The notes under the pieces: model-generated | Database searches by the model: none | What the model saw: the letters and a program-made list of their open reading frames with translations, nothing else | What the model was told of the DNA's origin: nothing | In this document: piece after piece, positions 8,861 to 16,957 of the stretch | Position numbering within the stretch: the stretch's first letter is position 1 | Layout of the letters: each line of letters opens with the position of its first letter | Position numbers and translations under genes: made by a program | Source: Acidimicrobiales bacterium | GTDB lineage: Bacteria > Actinomycetota > Acidimicrobiia > Acidimicrobiales > Iamiaceae | Length of the DNA stretch: 64,000 bases | Direction of reading: 5' to 3' | NCBI GenBank assembly: GCA_030448105.1 | Contig: JAUJNP010000001.1 | Location: 452,471-516,470, forward strand

Positions 8861-10217
8861 TGAGGCCCTTCGGGGTGAGCTTGGCCGTCTTGCCCTCGAA
8901 GTCGACCGGCTCGCCGATGTTCTCGAAGTGCTTCTCGGCGAAGTTGTACTGCACCCGTTGCACCGTCTCGCCCATGTACGGGTCCTCGGTGCCGGAGGTG
9001 GTGACCTTGGCGCCGGGGATGAGCAGACCGCCCTCCACGCCGTCGAGGTTGCGCACCGAGTTCATCACGTCGAGACGGGTGGCCTTCTCGGCGTTCTCCA
9101 GGGCCTTGACCAGGATCGCGGCCTGGGTCCAGCCGTAGGCGACGATGCCGTTGTCGATGTCGGCGTCGGGCTGGTACTGCTTGACCTTCTCCCGGTAGAG
9201 CTTCATGGCTTCGTCGTCGTCGTAGATCGGGTTCAGCGGGTCCTTGACGTTGGTCATGCTGATGACGCCGTCGGCGGCGTCACCGGCGATGCCGGTGAGG
9301 GTCTTGGAGATGCAGGTGCCCGACACCCAGATGACCGGCTTCCAGTTGGCGGCCTGTGCTTTCTTGAGGGCGTCGGGGCAGGCCAGGAGGGTGCCGCCGT
9401 TGAAGAAGGCGTCGGCCTTGGTGGCGGCCAGGCTGGTGAGCTGGGCCCCGACCTCGTTGGCGCCGGTGGCGTACTTCTCCACCTTGACCACCTTGATGTC
9501 GGTGCCCTCGATGGCGTCCTTGAAGCCCTCTTCGTAGGCGGCGCCGAAGTCGTCGTTCTGGACGAGCATGGCCACCGTCTTGACGTCGGGCTCCTCGGCC
9601 TCCAGGTACTCGGCGAAGGCATGGCCCTCGAGCGTGTAGGGAGCGAGGGTGGAGCCGATGGTCCAGGGGTACTCGGGGTTCCCCCACGCCGGCGACCCGG
9701 TGGCGGTGAGGAGGTTCGGCACGCAGTTCTCACCGAGGAAGTCCCGGATGTTGATGTTGTTGGCCGTACCCACCACGCTGAACACGGCGAAGGCCTTGTC
9801 GCCGCTCGTTCCGACCAGCTCCTCGATGTTGGACGAGGTCTTCTGGGCGTTGTACTCGTCGTCCTTGTCCTCGGTCTCGATCTTGTACTTCTTGCCGTTG
9901 ATCTCCACCCCGCCCTGCTCCTCGTTGGTGTACTCGAAGAAGGCCTTCCAGCCCTTGGCGATCTCGGAGAAGGCGGCGGTGAGGCCGGACTGGGGGAAGC
10001 TGGACACCAGCTTGATGGTGTCCCCCTCCACCTCGGTGGTGGGGTCGACTGCGCAGTTCTCGGTGTCGATCTCGGCTCCGCCCTCCTGGGAGGTGTCGCC
10101 GCCGCCGTCGCGGCCGCCGGAACCGGTCGTGGTCTCGTCGCGGCTGCTGCACGCCGCCGTCGCCAAGGCGAGGGCGAGCAGCAGCACGAGGAACCGACCG
10201 GGCAGGGATCGGGGCAT
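8850..10217 (-). CDS. livK: ABC transporter substrate-binding lipoprotein, branched-chain amino acid type
   Basis: Periplasm-equivalent ligand-binding lipoprotein (type I periplasmic-binding fold, Leu/Ile/Val-binding family) that delivers substrate to LivHM. A signal peptide with lipobox (LALATAAC, Cys at about residue 23) is followed by an Asp/Gly/Ser-rich linker and the binding domain (TIKLVSSFPQSGLTAAFSEI, KYKIETEDKDDEYN). ATG start with aggag seven bases upstream. It is last in the livGFHMK operon, 8 bp after livM. Ligand specificity cannot be read from sequence: relatives bind branched-chain amino acids, amides or urea. The stop is followed at once by the interspersed hairpin elements, which may end the transcript. 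Confidence 0.88.
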   Translation of the reverse strand: MPRSLPGRFLVLLLALALATAACSSRDETTTGSGGRDGGGDTSQEGGAEIDTENCAVDPTTEVEGDTIKLVSSFPQSGLTAAFSEIAKGWKAFFEYTNEEQGGVEINGKKYKIETEDKDDEYNAQKTSSNIEELVGTSGDKAFAVFSVVGTANNINIRDFLGENCVPNLLTATGSPAWGNPEYPWTIGSTLAPYTLEGHAFAEYLEAEEPDVKTVAMLVQNDDFGAAYEEGFKDAIEGTDIKVVKVEKYATGANEVGAQLTSLAATKADAFFNGGTLLACPDALKKAQAANWKPVIWVSGTCISKTLTGIAGDAADGVISMTNVKDPLNPIYDDDEAMKLYREKVKQYQPDADIDNGIVAYGWTQAAILVKALENAEKATRLDVMNSVRNLDGVEGGLLIPGAKVTTSGTEDPYMGETVQRVQYNFAEKHFENIGEPVDFEGKTAKLTPKGLISG

Positions 10218-10225
10218 TGGTTCTC

Positions 10226-11491
10226 CTAGGGGGCTGATTCGGACATGGGGGCTGCCGTCAGCGCTGATGGCGGCACCCTGCGTTTGGTGAGGCGCGCCAC
10301 GAGTTTACGCAGTCCGCCCACCACACCTTCGGGCAGGACGTACACGATGACGATCAGGGCGGCGCCGAACACCGCGGGGGCGAGGACCTCCTTGCCCTCG
10401 ATGAGGTTCTCGGTGTTGCGGCGCAGGAACACGATGAGGAACGCCCCCACCGCCGGGCCGAGGATGGTGGCCGCCCCCCCGATCACCACGGCCACGAGGA
10501 ACTCGATGGAGCGCTGGAAGTAGAGGATGGGGTTGGTGCCGTCGGCGGCCCGGTCGATCATCACCGACAGTGACCCAGCCACCCCCGCGTAGGCGGCGCT
10601 CAGGGCGAAGGTGCCCACCTTCACCCGAGACAGGTTGACGCCCACAGTGGACGCGGCCAGCTCCTGGTCGCGCACGGCGATCATGGCCCGGCCGGTGCGG
10701 CTGCGGACCAGGTTCCAGGCCAGCACGAACAGCACCACTGCGATCACCAGGCACTCGAAGTACTGCCACTGGTCGCTGGCCAGGCCGTCTATGAGGGAGT
10801 TGAACTCCGAGCGGTCGGGGCGCAGCAGGGCGATGCCGCCCTGGCCCTTCACGTACTTGGTGGCCACCCGGGGGAAGATCACGGCCAGCCCGAGGGTGAT
10901 GAGCGCCAGGTAGAGGCCCCGTACCCGCAGGGCCGGGACCCCGACGGCCACGCCCACCGCGGCGGCCACGGCGGCCGCGATGGGGATGGTGGGCTCGTAG
11001 GTCCAGCCGTGGTCGACCATCAAGATGGCGGTGGTGAACGCCCCCACCCCGAAGAAGGCGCCGTGGCCGATGGAAACCTGGCCGTTGAACCCGGTGAGCA
11101 GGTTGAGGCCCATGGCGGCGATGGCGATGTAGAGCACCTGGGCCAGCACCCGGTTGAGCTCGGGCTCGAAGTAGAAGGGGGCGTAGAGGGCGGCGGCGGC
11201 GAGGATCACGCCGGTGGCGATGCGGATCACCGTGACCCGGTCGCGGCCCTGCCCGTCGCCGCCGGTACCGGGGCTGGTGGCGGCCGGGGCGGGGGCCTCC
11301 CCGGGTCGGGCGAAGGCGGCGGCCTGGTCACCGTCGGGCATCCCGCCGGCGCCGGGATGGGAGGGGTCGACCGGTGCGGTGACCCCGGTCTCTGAGCCGG
11401 CGGCGCCGTCGCCCCCGCCTCGACCCGGGGCCCGGAGGGTGCGCCGGGGACGTTCGGCGGGACGGTCTGGCGGTGATCCGGTCGGGGTCAT
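10226..11491 (-). CDS. livM: branched-chain amino acid ABC transporter permease LivM
   Basis: Inner-membrane permease of 421 residues. After an unusually long (about 80-residue) Pro/Ala/Gly-rich cytoplasmic N-terminus come about nine or ten transmembrane helices with the LivM family core (GLNLLTGFNGQVSIGHGAFF and GVNLSRVKVGTFALSAAYAG). It pairs with LivH to form the channel. ATG start at 11491 overlaps the livH stop (ATGA); this is preferred over upstream in-frame starts, which would reach deep into livH. The extended N-terminus is atypical and could be partly spurious if a start nearer DRVTVIRIATG is used. Confidence 0.88.
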   Translation of the reverse strand: MTPTGSPPDRPAERPRRTLRAPGRGGGDGAAGSETGVTAPVDPSHPGAGGMPDGDQAAAFARPGEAPAPAATSPGTGGDGQGRDRVTVIRIATGVILAAAALYAPFYFEPELNRVLAQVLYIAIAAMGLNLLTGFNGQVSIGHGAFFGVGAFTTAILMVDHGWTYEPTIPIAAAVAAAVGVAVGVPALRVRGLYLALITLGLAVIFPRVATKYVKGQGGIALLRPDRSEFNSLIDGLASDQWQYFECLVIAVVLFVLAWNLVRSRTGRAMIAVRDQELAASTVGVNLSRVKVGTFALSAAYAGVAGSLSVMIDRAADGTNPILYFQRSIEFLVAVVIGGAATILGPAVGAFLIVFLRRNTENLIEGKEVLAPAVFGAALIVIVYVLPEGVVGGLRKLVARLTKRRVPPSALTAAPMSESAP

Positions 11492-12390
11492 ACCCGCTCC
11501 ACGGTCTGGCGCCCGAACAGCCCGGTGGGCCGCACGAGCAGCACGATCAGGATCAGGCCCAGGGGCACGACCAGCTCGATGCCGTTGAGGGCATCCACGT
11601 ACTGGGTGGTGAGGGCGTCGGCCACCCCGACCACGAGGCCCGAGATCACGGCGCCGAGGGGGCTGTCGAACCCGCCCAGGGCGGCGGCGGCGAAGGCGTA
11701 CACGAGGACCGTGGCCATGAGGCTGGCGTCGAACCCGGTCGACCGGGCGGCCACCAGCGAACCGGCCAGGGCGCCGATGGCCGCCGACAGGGCCCAGCCG
11801 AGCATGAGGATGGCGCCGGCGTTGATGCCGACGAGGCGACTGGAGTCGGGGTTGGACGCCACCGCTCGGATCTTGAGGCCGAGGCGGGTCTTCTGGAGGA
11901 GCAGGAACAGCAGGACGCACTCGGCGGTGAGCACGAGGGCCAACGCGATCACCGCCCAGGAGATCGACTGCCCGAGGAAGTTGATCCGCTCGTCGTTGCC
12001 CGATGCGTCGCTCGGCCAGGGCTTCGGCATCGTCTGGGGGTCGGTGCCGAAGAACAGCTGGGCGAACGAGTTGATGGCGAGGAACATGCCGAGGGTGACG
12101 ATCACCACGTTGAGGGGGCTGCGCCCGACCTCCACCGGGCGGATCAGGACCCGCTCAATGATGGCCCCGGCCACGAAGGCGATGACCATCGACAACAGGA
12201 TGGCCGCCACCACCGGCAGGCCGCTGCTGGCCAGCTTCCAGGAGATGTAGGTGGAGAACAGGGCCATCTCGCCCTGGGCGAAGTTGAGCAGGCCGGTGGT
12301 GCGGAAGATGAGCACGAGGGCGAGGGCCACCGAGGCGTAGACCACGCCGTTGCCGATGCCGTTGAGGAGCTGGGAGATGAACAGGTCCAT
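11488..12390 (-). CDS. livH: branched-chain amino acid ABC transporter permease LivH
   Basis: Integral membrane permease of 300 residues with the LivH hallmark N-terminus (LLNGIGNGVVYASVALALVL and TTGLLNFAQGEMALFSTYI) and about eight transmembrane helices. It forms the translocation pore together with LivM. The ATG follows the livF stop by one base, and its own stop overlaps livM. Length is normal for the family. No irregularity seen. Confidence 0.92.
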   Translation of the reverse strand: MDLFISQLLNGIGNGVVYASVALALVLIFRTTGLLNFAQGEMALFSTYISWKLASSGLPVVAAILLSMVIAFVAGAIIERVLIRPVEVGRSPLNVVIVTLGMFLAINSFAQLFFGTDPQTMPKPWPSDASGNDERINFLGQSISWAVIALALVLTAECVLLFLLLQKTRLGLKIRAVASNPDSSRLVGINAGAILMLGWALSAAIGALAGSLVAARSTGFDASLMATVLVYAFAAAALGGFDSPLGAVISGLVVGVADALTTQYVDALNGIELVVPLGLILIVLLVRPTGLFGRQTVERV

Positions 12391-12391
12391 G

Positions 12392-13096
12392 TCAGAACCC
12401 CAGGTAGGCCTTGCGGACGGCGTCGTCGCCGCGGAGTGAATCGGCCGAGCCGGAGGTGACGATGTGACCGGTCTCGAGGACGTAGCCGTGGTTTCCGATG
12501 TCGAGGGCCAGGTTGGCGTTCTGCTCGACGACCAGGATGGTGAGGCCCTCCTCGCGGTTTATCTCGCCCAGCTGCTCGAACAGCTCCCGGGTGATGAGCG
12601 GGGCCAGGCCGAGCGAAGGCTCGTCGAGGAGCAGGAGCCGGGGGCGGGCCATCATGGCCCGGGCGATGGCCAGCATCTGCTGCTCGCCGCCGCTCATGCT
12701 GCCCGCCGCCTGGCCGCGCCGCTCGCCGAGCCGGGGGAAGACCTCGAACCACCGGTTCACGTCGGCCGAAACATCGCCGTCGCGTGTGACCGCGCCCAGC
12801 CGGAGGTTCTCCTCGGCGGTGAGCTCGACGAAGGTGCCCCGCCCCTGGGGCACGTGGGCGATGCCCGCCTTGGCCACGTTCTCCGGGCGGCGTCCGGTGA
12901 TGGGGGTGCCGTCGAAGATGATCTCGCCCGACACCGGGATCAACCCGCTGATGGCCCGTAGGGTGGTGGTCTTGCCGGCGCCGTTGGCGCCGAGCACCAC
13001 CGCCACCTGCCCTTCCTCCACCGCCACATCGATGCCGTGGAGCACCTGCACCGGGCCGTAGCCCCCGGTCACGCCCTGCAGCTCGAGGAGGGCCAT
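12392..13096 (-). CDS. livF: branched-chain amino acid ABC transporter ATP-binding protein LivF
   Basis: Cytoplasmic ATPase of 234 residues that drives the Liv importer with LivG. Walker A GANGAGKTT, Q-loop region, signature SMSGGEQQMLAIARAMM, Walker B LLLLDEPSLGLAP and H-loop replaced by the usual LivF VVEQN are all visible. The ATG at 13096 overlaps the livG stop by one base (TGATG) and gives the family's normal N-terminus (LLELQGVTGGYG). Nothing unusual. Confidence 0.93.
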   Translation of the reverse strand: MALLELQGVTGGYGPVQVLHGIDVAVEEGQVAVVLGANGAGKTTTLRAISGLIPVSGEIIFDGTPITGRRPENVAKAGIAHVPQGRGTFVELTAEENLRLGAVTRDGDVSADVNRWFEVFPRLGERRGQAAGSMSGGEQQMLAIARAMMARPRLLLLDEPSLGLAPLITRELFEQLGEINREEGLTILVVEQNANLALDIGNHGYVLETGHIVTSGSADSLRGDDAVRKAYLGF

Positions 13097-13857
13097 CAGG
13101 CGGGGGCCCCCAGGTAGGCCTCGATCACCTTCGGGTCGTTGCGGACCTCCGCCGGGGGCCCTTCGGCGATCTTGCGGCCGAAGTCGAGCACCACGATGTG
13201 GTCGGAGATGGCCATCACCATGGCCATGTGGTGCTCGACCAGCAACATGGTGAGGTCGAACTGGTCGCGGATCTCCCGGATGGTCTCGCCCAGCTCGTCG
13301 ACCTCGCCGTGGGTGAGACCGTTGGCGGGCTCGTCGAGGAGCAGCAGGCGGGGCTCGCTGGCCAGCGCCCGGGCGAACTCGATGCGCTTGAGGGTGCCGA
13401 AGGGCAGCCCGGCGGCGGGGCGGTCGGCCACCGTCGACAGGCCGAGGCGATCGAGCAGCGCCCGGCACCGCTCCTGCAGCTCGCGGTCCTCACGGGCGGC
13501 GCCGATGCGGAACATGGCCCGCCCGAAGCCGACCCGGCCCCGGCAGTGGGCACCGGTCATCACGTTCTCGAGCACCGTCAGGGCCGGGAACAGGGCCACG
13601 TTCTGGAAGGTGCGGGAGATGCCGAGGGTGGCGATGGCGTGGGCCGGCTGGCGGAGCAGGTCCTGGCCGTCGAAGGTGACCGTCCCCTCCGAGGCCTCGT
13701 AGAGGCGGCTGACCACGTTGAACAGGGTGGTCTTGCCGGCGCCGTTCGGGCCGATGAGGGCGCAGATGTTGCCCTCGGAGATGGTGAAGGTGAGCCCGTC
13801 GAGGGCCACCACCCCGCCGAAGCGGACCCCGACCTCCTCGACCGTCAACAGCGCCAC
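13096..13857 (-). CDS. livG: branched-chain amino acid ABC transporter ATP-binding protein LivG
   Basis: First gene of the transporter operon; 253 residues. Walker A GPNGAGKTT, the LivG-specific ISRTFQNVALFP Q-loop, Walker B LLLLDEPANGLTHGE and H-loop LLVEHHM are present. The signature reads LPFGTLKRIEFARAL, a common non-LSGGQ form in this subfamily. It lies 87 bp downstream of mreB on the same strand. That gap is the most likely place for the operon's own promoter, but I cannot point to convincing boxes. Confidence 0.92.
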   Translation of the reverse strand: MALLTVEEVGVRFGGVVALDGLTFTISEGNICALIGPNGAGKTTLFNVVSRLYEASEGTVTFDGQDLLRQPAHAIATLGISRTFQNVALFPALTVLENVMTGAHCRGRVGFGRAMFRIGAAREDRELQERCRALLDRLGLSTVADRPAAGLPFGTLKRIEFARALASEPRLLLLDEPANGLTHGEVDELGETIREIRDQFDLTMLLVEHHMAMVMAISDHIVVLDFGRKIAEGPPAEVRNDPKVIEAYLGAPA

Positions 13858-13944
13858 ATGGCCCCCTGGCCGGCTCGACGTCTGGCGTTCAACTGGGCGT
13901 CATTGAAGCAGATGGGAACACGAGCGGTGTGACGGACGGCGGAT

Positions 13945-14949
13945 TCAGCTGCGAGCGCCCATGAACATCACCTTGAGCTGGTCGTAGGACTCAATGCAGC
14001 GACCGGCGCCGAGCACCACGCACTCGAGGGGGGCGTCGACCAGGTACACGGGGATCTCCGTCTCGTTGGCGATGCGCTGGGCCAGGCCCTTGAGCATCCC
14101 GCCCCCGCCCACCAGGTGCATGCCCCGCACGATGAGGTCGTGGGCCAGCTCCGGAGGGGCCTCGCCGAGGCAGGCCACCACCGAGTCGACGATGGTGCTG
14201 ACGGGCTCGTCGATCGCCTTGCGAACCTCCTCGGGCGAGAGGATGACCGTCTTGGGCAGGCCGCTCATCAGCTCGCGCCCCCGCACCTCGGCCTTGATCT
14301 CGTCCTGGATCGGGGAGGCCGACCCGATGGCCACCTTGATGTCCTCGGCGGTGCGCTCGCCCACCGCGATCCCGAACTCGCGGCGGATGTAGGTCTGGAT
14401 GGCGGCGTCGATGTCGAACGAGCCGGTCCGCACCGCCTGGAGGGCCACCACCCCCCCGAGGGAAATGAGGGCGGTCTCGGACGTGCCGCCGCCCACGTCG
14501 ATGACCATGTTGGCCACCGGCTCGTGGATGGTGAGGCCGGCGCCTATGGCGGCGGCCATGGGCTGCTCGATGAGCTGGGCGTCGGCCGCCCCGGCCCGGC
14601 GGGCGGCCTCGGTGACGGCCCGGCGCTCCACCTCGGTGATGGCCGACGGCACGCAGATCACCACCCGGGGTCGGTTGAAGCGGCTGACCCCCGCTCGGTG
14701 CAGCAGGAGGCGGATCATGCGCTGGGTGATGTCGAAGTCGGTGATGGCGCCCTGGCGCAGCGGGCGCACGGCCACGATGTAGCCCGGCGTCCGCCCGATC
14801 ATCTGCCACGCCTCGTGGCCCATGGCCAAGACGTCGCCCGACTGCTGGTTTAGGGCGATCACCGAGGGCTCGTTCAACACGATGCCCTGGCCCTTGGCGT
14901 AGACGAGGGTGTTGGCCGTGCCCAGGTCGATAGCCAGGTCGCGGGCCAC
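13945..14949 (-). CDS. mreB: rod-shape protein MreB
   Basis: Actin-like ATPase of 334 residues that in rod-shaped bacteria forms membrane-associated filaments guiding lateral wall synthesis. Nucleotide-binding motifs are clear: phosphate 1 DLGTANTLVYAKGQG at the N-terminus, phosphate 2 MVIDVGGGTSETALISLGG, and the adenosine motif LVGGGGMLKGL near the C-terminus. GTG start two bases after the stop of the small membrane protein gene. No mreC or mreD adjoins; instead moaE and the small membrane protein precede it. Length and motifs are normal for MreB rather than for DnaK or FtsA. Confidence 0.9.
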   Translation of the reverse strand: MARDLAIDLGTANTLVYAKGQGIVLNEPSVIALNQQSGDVLAMGHEAWQMIGRTPGYIVAVRPLRQGAITDFDITQRMIRLLLHRAGVSRFNRPRVVICVPSAITEVERRAVTEAARRAGAADAQLIEQPMAAAIGAGLTIHEPVANMVIDVGGGTSETALISLGGVVALQAVRTGSFDIDAAIQTYIRREFGIAVGERTAEDIKVAIGSASPIQDEIKAEVRGRELMSGLPKTVILSPEEVRKAIDEPVSTIVDSVVACLGEAPPELAHDLIVRGMHLVGGGGMLKGLAQRIANETEIPVYLVDAPLECVVLGAGRCIESYDQLKVMFMGARS

Positions 14950-14951
14950 GG

Positions 14952-15146
14952 TCAGGTGCTCCGGGGAGGCGGGCCGTTCCGGCTGCGGCGGGCGCGCTCC
15001 TCCTCAGGGGACAGCGCGTCCATCTCCCGGCGGAAGGCGTCGATGCCGGACTCGAGCGACGTCGGCTGGCGCGAGCGCAGGTAGAGCACCGCGCAGCCCA
15101 CCGCGCTCATCACCACCGCGATGGCGAGGAACGAGAGGGCGCTCAC
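14952..15146 (-). CDS. small single-span membrane protein
   Basis: 64-residue protein with one N-terminal transmembrane helix (LSFLAIAVVMSAVGCAVLYL) and a charged cytoplasmic tail (IDAFRREMDALSPEEERARR). The GTG start overlaps the moaE stop (GTGA) and mreB follows two bases after its stop, so it is expressed with both. Function unknown; the position suggests cotranscription rather than a shared pathway. Confidence 0.7.
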   Translation of the reverse strand: MSALSFLAIAVVMSAVGCAVLYLRSRQPTSLESGIDAFRREMDALSPEEERARRSRNGPPPRST

Positions 15147-15616
15147 CGGTGCACGTCCCACGTCTCCCCGCCGGCCCACGTCTCCTTCTTCCAGATGGGC
15201 ACGGTGGCCTTCAGCGTGTCTATGCAGAAGGCGGCGGCGGCGAAGGCGTCGGCCCGGTGGGGGGTGGCCACCGCCACCACGACAGCTGCCTCTCCCACGC
15301 CCAGCGCGCCGGTGCGGTGCAGGGCCGCCACCCGGCGCAGCGCCGGCCAGCGTCGCCGAGCCTCGCCGACCACCTCGGCCAAGCGGGCGGTCGCCTGCTC
15401 CTCGTAGGCCTCGTAGGTGAGCCCGGTCACCCCCGGCCGGCCCTCGGCGTGGTCGCGCACGGTGCCGGTGAAGGTGACCACCGCCCCGCAGTCGGGCCCG
15501 GACACCCAGGTGCCGGCCCCGCTCACCGGCAGCACACGATCGGTGACGCCGACCCACGTGTCGTCCTGGGGCGCAGGCAGACCCGCCCCGGCGGGCGCGT
15601 CGAGGGCATGGTGCAC
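15143..15616 (-). CDS. moaE: molybdopterin synthase catalytic subunit MoaE
   Basis: 157-residue protein matching MoaE, the large subunit that inserts dithiolene sulphur (donated by MoaD thiocarboxylate) into precursor Z to make molybdopterin. Family blocks seen: GAVVTFTGTVRDH, VTGLTYEAYEEQATARL, the conserved HRTGALGVGEAAVVVAVATPHR and the catalytic-lysine end block VPIWKKETWAGGETW. The GTG at 15616 is chosen because longer reading would run into the divergent gene's 5' region and the domain begins at about residue 10. No moaD or other Mo-cofactor gene is nearby. Confidence 0.87.
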   Translation of the reverse strand: MHHALDAPAGAGLPAPQDDTWVGVTDRVLPVSGAGTWVSGPDCGAVVTFTGTVRDHAEGRPGVTGLTYEAYEEQATARLAEVVGEARRRWPALRRVAALHRTGALGVGEAAVVVAVATPHRADAFAAAAFCIDTLKATVPIWKKETWAGGETWDVHR

Positions 15617-15709
15617 CGGGCCATGGTACGTGCAACCGGGCGATACCTCTGGCGCTCGCCGACACCGCCCGCGGCCACCGCACCAGGGACCGTCACTAAT
15701 CTCGCCGCC

Positions 15710-16885
15710 GTGTCCGACGACGAGCCCGACGACGACCCGTCGGGTGGCGGCGCACCCCTTCCCCCCGAAGATCGGCTGTGGCGCCACCCCTCGGAGGTGG
15801 GCGCCGCCCGCCTCGCCTCGGCGACGGCGGCGCCGGCCCGGGTCGTCCGTGACCGGCCACTGTGGGCGGTTGCCGTGGTGGCGGGGCTGACGGGAGCCAC
15901 CGTGGCCATCACCGCCCTGGCCGTCACCGGTTCACTCTCGCCTCGGATCGTGGAACGTCCCCGCGCTGTCGTAGCCGCCACCACCTCGATCGTCGCCCGC
16001 CCCAAGACGGTGAAGGCCCTGGCCAGCGAGGCCTCCCAGGTGGTGGCCCGGGTCGAGGTCCGCACCGCGGAAGGCACCCGGCACGGCTCGGCGGTGGTCG
16101 TGCGGGCCGACGGCGGCCTCCTCACCAGCGCCCGCCTGGTCGACGACGCCGAGCGGGTCACCGTCACCCTCGGCGATGGTCGCGCCCTGGTGGCTCGCGT
16201 GGTCGGGCGCGACCCGGGCACCGGTGTGGCCGTGCTGGGGGTGCCCGGGCTGCTGGCGGTGGCGCCCACCGCCCAGGCCCGCCCCCAGCCGGGCGACACC
16301 GCGGTGACGGTGGCCGGCAGCACCGAAGGCGGGGGCCAGCCGTCGGTCACCTCGGGCGTCGTCAGTTCGGTGGGTGCGTCGGTGGACGACGGCGGCCGGC
16401 GGCTCTGGGGTCTGATCGAGCTCGACCGGCCCGTGTCGGACCAGGGCGACGGCAGCGCCCTGGTGGGGGCCGACGGCCGGATCACCGGCATCTGCCTCGC
16501 CGTCCCCACCCGAGGGCGCGCCGGCGCCACCGGCTACGCGGTGCCCATCGACCTGGCGCTCGCCGTCGCCGAGGATCTTCTCGCCTACGGCAAGGTGCGA
16601 CGGGCGTGGCTGGGGGTGGAGGGCGATGACCTCTCCGCCGAGGACGCCCGCCGCTTGAACGTCGCCGGCGGCGCCCGCCTGGCCGGCGTCACCCGCGCCA
16701 GCCCCGCGTCCCGGGCCGGCCTGCGGGTCGACGACGTCGTGATCGAGGTGGGCGGCACACCGGTGCGCTCGATGGGTGACCTGGTCGCCGCCCTCCAGGT
16801 CCTGCGCCCGGGAGAGAAGGCCACCTTCACCGTGGTCCGCGCCGGCGAACCCCTGCGCATGCCCGTCACCCTCGCCGAGCGCTGA
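15710..16885 (+). CDS. HtrA/DegP-like PDZ protein lacking the catalytic triad
   Basis: 391 residues: cytoplasmic N-terminus with LWRHPSEVG, one transmembrane helix (about residues 50-70, WAVAVVAGLTGATVAITALA), a trypsin-like fold and a C-terminal PDZ domain (ARLAGVTRASPASRAGLRVD). Against active HtrA proteins the three catalytic positions are all changed. The TNAHVV block reads TSARLV (His to Arg), the Asp block reads DPGTGVAVL (Asp to Gly) and the GNSGG block reads QGDGSALV (nucleophile Ser replaced). It is therefore predicted to be a membrane-bound binding protein rather than a protease. GTG start at 15710; divergent from moaE. An apparently active HtrA is encoded at 33739-35163. Confidence 0.8.
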   Translation: MSDDEPDDDPSGGGAPLPPEDRLWRHPSEVGAARLASATAAPARVVRDRPLWAVAVVAGLTGATVAITALAVTGSLSPRIVERPRAVVAATTSIVARPKTVKALASEASQVVARVEVRTAEGTRHGSAVVVRADGGLLTSARLVDDAERVTVTLGDGRALVARVVGRDPGTGVAVLGVPGLLAVAPTAQARPQPGDTAVTVAGSTEGGGQPSVTSGVVSSVGASVDDGGRRLWGLIELDRPVSDQGDGSALVGADGRITGICLAVPTRGRAGATGYAVPIDLALAVAEDLLAYGKVRRAWLGVEGDDLSAEDARRLNVAGGARLAGVTRASPASRAGLRVDDVVIEVGGTPVRSMGDLVAALQVLRPGEKATFTVVRAGEPLRMPVTLAER

Positions 16886-16957
16886 ACCGGTCCGCGAGGG
16901 ATCACCTCCGCCCGCAACTCGACGGCCTGGCACCTCACGCCGGTGCGGCGGCCCCGG

